Part shown: positions 1 to 6,149 of the stretch, in pieces
Position numbering within the stretch: position 1 is the stretch's first letter
How the letters are laid out: the number at the start of each line of letters is the position of its first letter
Assembly (NCBI GenBank): GCA_030591105.1
Contig: JAUVBS010000082.1
Location: forward strand, 1 to 7,872
DNA from: a bacterium
GTDB lineage: Bacteria; Krumholzibacteriota; Krumholzibacteriia; LZORAL124-64-63
Length of the DNA: 7,872 nucleotides
Direction of reading: 5' to 3'
The notes under the pieces: model-generated
Databases searched by the model: none
Told to the model about the DNA's origin: nothing
What the model saw: the letters and a program-made list of their open reading frames with translations, nothing else
Made by a program: the position numbers and the translations under genes

Positions 1-98
1 CGATCGTCGAGGTCGAACACGCGGCTCAACCAACCGCCGTAGAAGCGATAGGCAAGCCAGAAGAGGACGACCACTGCGCTGAGAATGCCGGCCAGCAT
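1..98 (-). CDS. cstA: Probable carbon starvation protein CstA (peptide transporter), N-terminal 32 codons only
   Basis: This is a partial gene that starts at ATG (98-96, minus strand) and leaves the window at base 1. The 32 visible residues begin M-L-A-G-I-L-S-A-V-V-V-L-F-W, a hydrophobic first membrane helix. They continue L-A-Y-R-F-Y-G-G-W-L-S and then V-F-D-L-D-D. From memory, CstA-family transporters have a first helix followed by A-Y-R-F-Y-G and then a V-L-x-L/V-D-x stretch, so the match is specific although short. A purine-rich AAGGG (rc of about 105-109) lies 6 bases before the ATG and supports this start. CstA proteins are multi-pass inner-membrane importers of peptides or pyruvate, induced on carbon starvation in E. 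coli. The gene lies 52 bases downstream of the glycosidase gene on the same strand, so co-transcription is possible. The family call is fairly sure; substrate and full length cannot be seen. Confidence 0.72.
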   Translation of the reverse strand, partial: MLAGILSAVVVLFWLAYRFYGGWLSRVFDLDD

Positions 99-150
99 GC
101 ACGGCCCTTCGCTACCTGGTCCGAAAATATCGTCGTATCCGCCGTCCGTT

Positions 151-1362
151 TCAACGGCCTCGTTCGGCCGTGACGTCGATGCGCGACGGCGAAACGACCT
201 CGACCTGCAGAATGCCCTGGACGAACGGGCGGGTCATTACGGCTCCGGTTTTTTGCACTGGACCGGTGGGGGCGGCGAGCCAGCGGAGCGATCGCGTGAC
301 GTCGCGCACCGCCGGGCCCTGCCGACGACGCTGGGCCTCGACGCAGCCGTCGAAAAGGGCTGCCACGTGACCCAGTTGGCCCTCGCTGAACCGATCCTCG
401 ATCATCACGGCGCCGACTCCGTTGCGGTAACGTGGCCGGGTCAGCGTCCATAACGAAGGCCGGCGATCGGGGTCGAGAGCACCCGCGAAATTCACGTCGT
501 GGGTACCGAAGTGCCACATGGGAAATCCCTCGATGTAAACACCGTCGACCAGAGCAGCCAGCTCGTCGTCGGTATAGCAGAGCCGTCCGTTGGGAATCAG
601 GAGGAACCCGCCCGGACGTGGCGGTAGCGCGGCGCGCAATTCGCTGACGAAAGCGACGAAGGCGTCGTGCAAAGCGCGCTGCTCGTCCTCGTCGTCCCAG
701 TGGCCGATACCGTCCTGGTCGAGATCCATATCGCCGTGTTCCATTTCCCGATAGATGTCACTCTGGTGGACCTTCAGATCGGGCATCGGCACCGTCAGGA
801 AATCGAGAAAGAACCAGTCGACCGCGCCGAGGAATTCCGGACGTGTATTGAGTTCGATGATCGCTGCTCGGGCCTCGGGGATCAAGATGTTGACGCAGTA
901 ATCGTTCTTGAAGATCGCCGCAGTATCGGGCTCGCCGGTGGCCGGATCGAGGCCGTTGGTCCTGGCGAGGTAAGGCGTCACGGCCCGATAGAATTCGTAC
1001 GACCACGAGCCCGGTTTGCTGCCGGCCTCCACCTGGCGCACGATCCAGCGGCCGACGGCCATGACGTTGAGATAGCTCCCGATCCGCAGATCGGCGTTGC
1101 GTGCGTGCAAGCTGTCCACCGCATCGGCCATCCGGGATGTGTTCCAGGCGGTCTCCGCCAACAGGATGTAGTCGTAGTTCGCCTTGTCGTCGAACCAGTC
1201 GGTATCCGGATGGGGCGGGTTGCCTAACTTGATATAACAGGCTTCGAGCCCGTCGTGCGCCGGCTCCGCCACCGGTTGAGCCCGTAGCGCGCCCATCGCC
1301 AGACCGCCGCCGCCGAGACACACCCAGAAAGTTACGACCATCTGCCAACGAGACACGGCCAC
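151..1362 (-). CDS. Exported putative glycoside hydrolase, GHL15/GH114-like TIM barrel
   Basis: The 403-residue product starts with a signal peptide (hydrophobic about 8-24, probable cleavage near A-L-R-A-Q), so it acts outside the cytoplasm. The mature part reads like the hypothetical glycosyl hydrolase family GHL15 and its GH114-type relatives. Y-I-K-L-G-N sits at the first strand (43-48), D-L-R-I-G-S-Y-L-N-V at 91-100, V-D-W-F-F-L-D-F-L at 181-189, L-I-P-N-G-R at 255-260 and V-D-G-V-Y-I-E-G-F at 272-280. D187 and E278 lie at barrel strand ends and are candidate catalytic acids (inference). Residues 213-224 (D-L-D-Q-D-G-I-G-H-W-D-D) form an EF-hand-like calcium loop. The start given is GTG at 1362, but AAGGA ends only 3 bases before it. 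A second GTG two codons on (1356) has 9-base spacing and may be the true start. It is divergent from the TPR/hydrolase-like gene and upstream of the probable cstA. The substrate is unknown; polygalactosamine-like or alpha-linked polysaccharide is only a guess from related families. Confidence 0.62.
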   Translation of the reverse strand: MAVSRWQMVVTFWVCLGGGGLAMGALRAQPVAEPAHDGLEACYIKLGNPPHPDTDWFDDKANYDYILLAETAWNTSRMADAVDSLHARNADLRIGSYLNVMAVGRWIVRQVEAGSKPGSWSYEFYRAVTPYLARTNGLDPATGEPDTAAIFKNDYCVNILIPEARAAIIELNTRPEFLGAVDWFFLDFLTVPMPDLKVHQSDIYREMEHGDMDLDQDGIGHWDDEDEQRALHDAFVAFVSELRAALPPRPGGFLLIPNGRLCYTDDELAALVDGVYIEGFPMWHFGTHDVNFAGALDPDRRPSLWTLTRPRYRNGVGAVMIEDRFSEGQLGHVAALFDGCVEAQRRRQGPAVRDVTRSLRWLAAPTGPVQKTGAVMTRPFVQGILQVEVVSPSRIDVTAERGR

Positions 1363-1373
1363 AATTCCTTCAT

Positions 1374-1389
1374 CGATTAGAGTTAATCG
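1374..1389. repeat. Perfect inverted repeat CGATTA-N4-TAATCG upstream of the glycosidase gene
   Basis: Two 6-base arms (1374-1379 and 1384-1389) are exact reverse complements around a 4-base centre (GAGT). The repeat lies 12 to 27 bases upstream of the glycosidase start, in its leader or promoter. It could be an operator for a dimeric regulator or a small leader hairpin. Its A/T-rich arms stand out against the GC-rich surroundings. An element this short could still occur by chance. Confidence 0.35.
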
Positions 1390-1463
1390 GACGCGGCTTA
1401 TCGACCTTACCGCAAGACAGCGATCTGCCAGCAGTTTACATTAGCTTATCTTACGCAGCTACC

Positions 1464-1470
1464 AGGAGGG
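1464..1470 (+). promoter_or_regulatory. Strong Shine-Dalgarno AGGAGGG that sets the start at 1479
   Basis: AGGAGGG lies 8 bases before the ATG at 1479, near-ideal strength and spacing. It matters because the obvious signal peptide of this product begins at an internal ATG (1584) that has no comparable ribosome binding site. It therefore argues for the longer product with a 35-residue leader before the signal sequence. Confidence 0.65.
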
Positions 1471-1478
1471 AAGCCCCG

Positions 1479-3746
1479 ATGACCGTAAGCCACCGCAGCT
1501 ATCGTCACCACGGTCTTGGCGCCGCGGCCACGGACCGCTGCGGCGCCTGCGTCCTCGCGGTATCAACGGCGGTAGCCACGGCGATGACAAAACTGCTGAT
1601 GCCAGCGCTGCTGGCACTGGCGCTGTTGTCGGTGACGGGTGGGCCGACCGCCGCGGCAGACACGGCAGAACGACCGGTAGCGTCCTCACCAGAAGACCGA
1701 CTGACACTGATCCGCACTCTGAACCGTCAGCTGGCTGCCGGCCGGACCGACTCCGCCCTGACCACCTGCCAGCACTACCTGACCCTCTATCCGGGTGATC
1801 CGGGTATGCGGTACAACCTGGCTTGTCTGGAGGAGTCCTCAGGACACCGCGCCGGGGCATGGCCGGCGCTGACCGAAGCGATCGCCGACGGCTTCGACGA
1901 CTTTCACCGTATCACGGCTGACTCTGATTTGACCGATCTGATCACCACCCCCCGTTTCCGCGAATTGCGCGCGGCACGCGAGGCGGAATTGGCGGCGAGC
2001 AGCCGCGCCGGCGCACTGGTGCTCACGGCGGGCGATCGGTTGCGCGGCATACCGCTGCGCCTCACCTCGGCAGACCGGGGCGAAGCTGCCGCGACCGTCG
2101 GCACGCTCGATTTACGCTTCGATCGGGGTGCACTGGAGATCGAAGTCACCGTCGACGACCCGGCCTTTCAGGCCGCAGCACCACCCTGGCGTGGCGGCTC
2201 CGGCGTGTTCGTCAACCTGGTCGTACCAGACAGCACGCATGGTTTCGAGAGCGACGTCGCCTTCTCCTTCGCCTTCGGCATGTTCCAAAGGCGAACCACC
2301 GGTGCGGTGTACGTCCCCGGCGACGGCGGGCGCTGGCAAAGGGTGGCCGAGTTGGCACCAAAAGTCCGCATCGACGAGCAACGCGGCCGCGTCCACCTGT
2401 CGCTGCTGATCCCCTGGCGGAGCGTGGCGCCGTACCATCCTCTGATCGACTCCGAGCTCGGTTTGAACGTCGTCTACCAGGGCCGCCACACAGACGGACA
2501 CCGCTTGACCGCCGCGTTGATCGCGGATCCCGGTTTCGCTGCCACTGACCATCGCTGGCGCCGGTACGTACCACTATCTCTTCAGCCCGCAGCGGTGACC
2601 GGTGCCGAGATCGCCGGTCGCCTGTCCGATACTGTAGTCACCGGCGGCCGATTAGACCTCGAGCTGGTGGCTTGGGTGCCGACGGCCGGCCGAGGCAATT
2701 TGACGATCACGTTTACCGACGTCGCCGGGCAGAACGTGCTGTCCGGCGCCCCGCGCAGAGAGCAACAGCAACTCGACGTCGGCCGGAACCACTGGCGCAG
2801 AGAGGCGGACCTCACGGCCCTACGGACCGGACCATTCACCATCAAGGCGGCACTCGAACTGCCCGACGGCTCGGTCGTCACCTGGCACGGCGCTCTACTC
2901 CGCCTGGAGGAAGACTGGCTCGCGGCGACACGAGAGCGTCTACCGGCCTTATCACCGGCGGAACGTCCCACGGTTGCCTATCGGATCGAGGCGGTGGCGC
3001 GCGCGCTGCGCGATCGCCAGCCGCGGCAAGATCCCTCACCCCTGATCACGACGGTCGGCGAGATCGGCCTGATGCTCCGCCAAGTCGACACCAGTGACTC
3101 GATCCTGCCCGTTTCAGGCCCCTTGCTGATGGTCTACCCGGGACCGAATGGAGAAGACGGACTCTGTACCCTCCAGCTGCCGGCGGGACACGGACCGGAC
3201 ACGCCGTTGCTGGTCGTGATCCCGGAAGCGGCACCTACCGCAGCGACGCTGGCACGTCAGATCGGGCAGCAGCTCCGGTCCGGCACACAATTGACCGTGG
3301 CGGTGCCGCACCTGCCGCCGGCTAGCGGCGGCCCGGCGGCTACTGAACGGTTTGCGGACGCCTGCCTGACCTGGTTACGTGGTTACCTGAATCCCGGTGC
3401 AACGCTGCTCGCCGGTGTCGACGCCGGTGCCGGTGCCGCTCTGAAGTCGAGCCTCACCGAGCCGGACGCGCTGAGCGGCGTTCTCTTGATCGCCGGCGGC
3501 GGCTTCGATCCGTGGCCGCAAACTTCACCCGCACAGCTGTCGAGCAACTTGGCTCGGCATCGCAACAACCTGACGTACGACTGGATCCGTTTCACGGCCG
3601 AGACCCGACGTGCCGGTCAGGCCGACGCCGTACACGACGCCATGGTTACCGTCGGCTTTCAGATCGGTGCCGACGAGCAGCTCGACGGCGGACTCAGCCT
3701 CAGTCAGGCTTCCGGACGCATCGCACGCTGGGCCGCACAGCGTTGA
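1479..3746 (+). CDS. Exported multidomain protein: TPR, CBM9-like, Ig-like and degenerate alpha/beta-hydrolase-like regions
   Basis: The product has 755 residues. Residues 36-60 (M-T-K-L-L-M-P-A-L-L-A-L-A-L-L then T-A-A-A-D) form a classic signal peptide, but 35 extra residues precede it if the strong ribosome site at 1464-1470 is used. About 70-170 is TPR-like and ends with the usual capping pattern (Y-N-L-A-C at 112-116, D-G-F-D-D-F at 137-142, P-R-F-R-E-L at 158-163). About 180-368 resembles the CBM9/DOMON-type sugar-binding sandwich, including G-V-F-V-N-L at 242-247 and L-L-I-P-W-R-S at 309-315 followed by G-L-N-V-V-Y. About 375-475 is an Ig-like beta region and 476-545 is helical. About 546-740 follows an alpha/beta-hydrolase pattern, with L-L-A-G-V-D-A-G-A-G at 643-652 where G-x-S-x-G is expected and L-L-I-A-G-G-G-F at 669-676 as the following strand. 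The usual Ser is Asp648 and no clear catalytic His follows (H719 is the only nearby candidate). It may bind carbohydrate or peptide without catalysis. All domain calls are by eye; the function is unknown. Confidence 0.6.
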   Translation: MTVSHRSYRHHGLGAAATDRCGACVLAVSTAVATAMTKLLMPALLALALLSVTGGPTAAADTAERPVASSPEDRLTLIRTLNRQLAAGRTDSALTTCQHYLTLYPGDPGMRYNLACLEESSGHRAGAWPALTEAIADGFDDFHRITADSDLTDLITTPRFRELRAAREAELAASSRAGALVLTAGDRLRGIPLRLTSADRGEAAATVGTLDLRFDRGALEIEVTVDDPAFQAAAPPWRGGSGVFVNLVVPDSTHGFESDVAFSFAFGMFQRRTTGAVYVPGDGGRWQRVAELAPKVRIDEQRGRVHLSLLIPWRSVAPYHPLIDSELGLNVVYQGRHTDGHRLTAALIADPGFAATDHRWRRYVPLSLQPAAVTGAEIAGRLSDTVVTGGRLDLELVAWVPTAGRGNLTITFTDVAGQNVLSGAPRREQQQLDVGRNHWRREADLTALRTGPFTIKAALELPDGSVVTWHGALLRLEEDWLAATRERLPALSPAERPTVAYRIEAVARALRDRQPRQDPSPLITTVGEIGLMLRQVDTSDSILPVSGPLLMVYPGPNGEDGLCTLQLPAGHGPDTPLLVVIPEAAPTAATLARQIGQQLRSGTQLTVAVPHLPPASGGPAATERFADACLTWLRGYLNPGATLLAGVDAGAGAALKSSLTEPDALSGVLLIAGGGFDPWPQTSPAQLSSNLARHRNNLTYDWIRFTAETRRAGQADAVHDAMVTVGFQIGADEQLDGGLSLSQASGRIARWAAQR

Positions 3747-3903
3747 ACCCGGACTTCCCTCCGTCGCGGCTGCCGTGTAACCTACCGCTGGCCGAAACGT
3801 ACATCAGCACGGCGTAGCTTATCCCGGTCGTGGTGAATACCGATGTCCGGCGCCGGGTAGACGCCAGCGTGTCCCCCACACTCCCTGACAAAGGAGCCTT
3901 GTT

Positions 3904-5184
3904 ATGCGCCGCGTCACACCGACTTCCCACTACCAGCGACCGCTCGCACTGATCCTCATCGGACTAGCCGTGGTCGTCGGTCTCGCCGTGGCCGGCAGCG
4001 TACCCGCCCGAGCCGGCGAGGAGGTGACCGTCGACGGCGTATTGCACGTGCGCAACACAGATCAGCCGAGCCGCGGGGTCAGAACGGTCCAGCTCGAGGA
4101 GTTATGGCAGGCCGGAGGCGAAGACGACGAAGAGATCTTCTTCGGCGTCATCAACAAGGTATTGGTCGACGATGCGAACGACATCTACCTGCTCGATCAG
4201 CAGCTATCGGAAATCATGGTCTTTTCGGCCGACGGAGAGCTGATCAAGACTCTCGGCCGCGAAGGCGAGGGTCCCGGCGAGTTCCGGCGCCCGGCCGACA
4301 TGGCCTTCATGCCCGACGGCACGATCGGCGTCGTTCAAACCTTCCCCGGCAAGGTGATCAAACTCGGTCTCGACGGAACGCCTGCCGGCACCTGGCAGCC
4401 GACCCGCGACGCCGCCGAGGGCGGTTTCTTCGCCATGGTCAACCTGAGGCCGGCGGGCGGCAACCTGGTCGCCAGTGGCATCGACATCGCCGTGGACCAG
4501 GCTGCTGGGGAGGTACGGCGGCACAGTTTTCTGAGTTCCTTCGACCCGGCTGGCAAGCTACTGGTGGAATACGTCGCGCGGGACGTGACGATGAGTTTCC
4601 AGGACATCAAGTTCAAGGAAATGGAGCTGATGGACTTCATCTGGCGACGCATGGATGTCGCGCCGGATGGTAGAGTCGTCGTCGCCATCCCACGCTACGG
4701 CTATCAGATCACTGTCTTTGCGCCCGACGGTACGGTCGAGCGGGTGATCGAACGCGCGTACGAATCTTGGGACCGCGACGAGGAAATCACCGAGCTCTGG
4801 ACCTCCATCCTCGAGACCACGGCTTCGACGCAGGCGCCTCCGGGTACACCGATCGAGATCGAGGACCGCGAACCAGACGTGGAATTCCTACGCGTCACGA
4901 CCGACGGCGCGATCTGGGTGCTGACCAGCCGCGCCATCTACGCCCATACCGACGAGGGATTCACCACCTATGACGTTTTCGATCCGAACGGGCACTTCGT
5001 CGAGCAGGTGCGGTTCATGTGCGAGGGCGACCCGCGCGACGACATGCTGTTTTTCGGGAGCGACGATCTGGTGTTCCTGGTCGAGGGCTTCATGAGCGCC
5101 GCTCTGAGCGGAATGGGCGCGAGCAGCGGGGACGAGGACGAAGAGGCCGAACCGATGAAGATCATCTGCTACAGGATGCGTTAG
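3904..5184 (+). CDS. Secreted 6-bladed beta-propeller protein (NHL-like), copy 1
   Basis: The product has 426 residues. A signal peptide occupies about 1-38, with a hydrophobic core L-A-L-I-L-I-G-L-A-V-V-V-G-L and cleavage near V-P-A-R-A-G. The body repeats the propeller pattern of a strand, a D-x-x-G turn and another strand: D-A-N-D-I-Y-L-L-D at 90-98, V-F-S-A-D-G at 106-111, F-M-P-D-G-T at 135-140, V-A-P-D-G-R at 252-257, V-F-A-P-D-G-T at 271-277 and V-T-T-D-G-A-I-W-V-L at 331-340. The family signature R-E-G-E-G-P-G-E-F is at 119-127. Such 6-bladed propellers are common in secreted proteins of FCB-group bacteria and their ligands are mostly unknown. Acidic runs occur at 73-77 and 410-415, and the C-terminus reads M-K-I-I-C-Y-R-M-R, probably the strand that closes the ring. 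AAGGAG (3891-3896) stands 7 bases before the ATG. The stop is one base from the TTG start of mtfA. The fold is confident, the role unassigned. Confidence 0.82.
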   Translation: MRRVTPTSHYQRPLALILIGLAVVVGLAVAGSVPARAGEEVTVDGVLHVRNTDQPSRGVRTVQLEELWQAGGEDDEEIFFGVINKVLVDDANDIYLLDQQLSEIMVFSADGELIKTLGREGEGPGEFRRPADMAFMPDGTIGVVQTFPGKVIKLGLDGTPAGTWQPTRDAAEGGFFAMVNLRPAGGNLVASGIDIAVDQAAGEVRRHSFLSSFDPAGKLLVEYVARDVTMSFQDIKFKEMELMDFIWRRMDVAPDGRVVVAIPRYGYQITVFAPDGTVERVIERAYESWDRDEEITELWTSILETTASTQAPPGTPIEIEDREPDVEFLRVTTDGAIWVLTSRAIYAHTDEGFTTYDVFDPNGHFVEQVRFMCEGDPRDDMLFFGSDDLVFLVEGFMSAALSGMGASSGDEDEEAEPMKIICYRMR

Positions 5185-5185
5185 C

Positions 5186-5956
5186 TTGGACCTTTTTGGT
5201 AAGCAACGTCGCCGCAAGTTGTCTGCGCAGCCGTGGCCCGAGGCGTGGCGGTCGAGTGCGCTGCGGCGCGCGCCGCTCTATGGACTGCTGCCGGCTGCCG
5301 AACGGGAACAGCTCGAATCTCTGGTGCAGATCTTTCTGGCCGAGAAAACGTTCGAGGGGTGTGGCGGACTACAGATCGACGACGAGATCCGCGTGGCCAT
5401 CGCCACCTCGGCCTGCATCCTGCAACTACGCCCGGATGCCGATCTATACCCCCGTCTCGATACGGTCCTCGTCTACCCCGACACCTTCGTCGTCAACCAC
5501 ACCGTCGAGCAAGACAACGGGCTGGTCACCGAAACCAGTGAGGAGTTACTCGGCGAGTCGTGGGACAGCGGCGCGTTGATCCTCAGCTGGTCCGATGTGA
5601 TACGCGACGCCGACCAGCTCGGTGACGGCTGCAACGTCGTCCTGCATGAATTCGCGCACCAGCTCGACGAAGAAAATTCAGCCGCCGAAGGAGTGCCGCT
5701 CTTGCCGGACACAGCGCTAGCCGCCGACTGGGCCCGGGTATTCGGTGCAGCCTACGCCGCGCTGTGCGCCGCAGTCACTGATGGCGACGAAACCTATCTC
5801 GACCCCTACGCTGCCGAGAGTCCGGCCGAGTTTTTCGCCGTGGCCACCGAAGAATTCTTTACGGCCGGCGCGGGTCTGAAGCAGGCCCAACAGGAGCTAT
5901 ACGCAGTACTGGCTCGCTATTACTGCCTCGACCCGGCGCTCTGGCTCCCGGAATGA
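5186..5956 (+). CDS. mtfA: Zinc-dependent peptidase MtfA, family M90
   Basis: The 256-residue product is close to the length I recall for E. coli MtfA (about 265). H-E-F-A-H at 154-158 is the metallopeptidase core (zinc ligands H154 and H158, general base E155), followed by Q-L-D-E-E-N as in the family's H-K-L-D. The second signature, L-D-P-Y-A-A-E-S-P-A-E-F-F-A-V at 205-219, supplies Y208 and the third ligand E215, with the same seven-residue spacing as Tyr205 and Glu212 of E. coli. V-L-V-Y-P-D-T-F-V-V at 94-103 is another family block. No signal peptide is present, so it acts in the cytoplasm. In E. coli MtfA is an aminopeptidase that interacts with Mlc, the repressor of ptsG; whether an Mlc-like partner exists here cannot be told. 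The start is TTG, one base after the preceding stop, with AGGA (5173-5176) inside the previous gene, so translation is probably coupled. The family is secure, the local role inferred. Confidence 0.9.
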   Translation: MDLFGKQRRRKLSAQPWPEAWRSSALRRAPLYGLLPAAEREQLESLVQIFLAEKTFEGCGGLQIDDEIRVAIATSACILQLRPDADLYPRLDTVLVYPDTFVVNHTVEQDNGLVTETSEELLGESWDSGALILSWSDVIRDADQLGDGCNVVLHEFAHQLDEENSAAEGVPLLPDTALAADWARVFGAAYAALCAAVTDGDETYLDPYAAESPAEFFAVATEEFFTAGAGLKQAQQELYAVLARYYCLDPALWLPE

Positions 5957-6149
5957 GGGTTGCCCGACCGTTGTATAATCCACGCGGTCAGGGATACTGT
6001 CGCGACCCGATCGGCAGTGATACTCAGCGATAACGCAACCGCACGAGCCAATCTGCGTAATTCATCCCGGTGGCTGGACTGCGATCAGAGACTTTCACTG
6101 CCCTTGCTACCGGTACAGGGCTAGTATACCGAGGGGGGATCACGTAATC
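5957..6149 (+). promoter_or_regulatory. Intergenic region upstream of the second propeller gene, possible promoter
   Basis: This 193-base gap separates mtfA from the next gene on the same strand, long enough for an independent promoter. It holds one exact TATAAT (5974-5979) but no TTGACA-like box at the right distance, and a TAGTAT (6122-6127) close to the gene, again without a convincing partner. A GAGGGGGG (6131-6138) lies 11 bases before the ATG at 6150, a usable but distant ribosome site. Short G/C complementarities (5966-5970 with 5985-5989) have a 14-base loop and no T run, so I do not call a terminator. Confidence 0.3.

Larger units (their letters stand above)
1363..1478. promoter_or_regulatory. 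Divergent intergenic region between the glycosidase and TPR/hydrolase-like genes
   Basis: Both flanking genes point away from this 116-base spacer, so promoters for both directions should lie here. It is visibly richer in A and T than the coding DNA around it, especially 1431-1455. For the plus strand the best sigma-70-like pair I find is AAGACA (1414-1419) and TACATT (1437-1442) with 17 bases between, four of six matches in each box, which is weak. I see no good pair on the minus strand. An inverted repeat at 1374-1389 and a strong Shine-Dalgarno at 1464-1470 are listed separately. The regulatory role follows from gene layout; the exact promoter sites are not secure. Confidence 0.4.

Noticed and set aside
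667..1227. 186-codon plus-strand frame opposite the glycosidase gene
   Set aside because: The minus-strand product has a signal peptide and family motifs; the plus frame has neither and no clear ribosome site.
3847..3856. 10-base palindrome CCGGCGCCGG in the gap before propeller copy 1
   Set aside because: Short G/C palindromes are expected in DNA of this composition; no T run follows, so no terminator, and nothing marks it as an operator.
5019..5579. 186-codon plus-strand frame across the propeller/mtfA junction
   Set aside because: It is out of frame with both genes, very rich in Arg, and crosses two well-supported coding regions.
5974..5979. Exact TATAAT downstream of mtfA as a full promoter
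   Set aside because: No -35-like box lies 16 to 18 bases upstream and the extended -10 spacing is wrong, so it is kept only as a weak remark in the intergenic entry.
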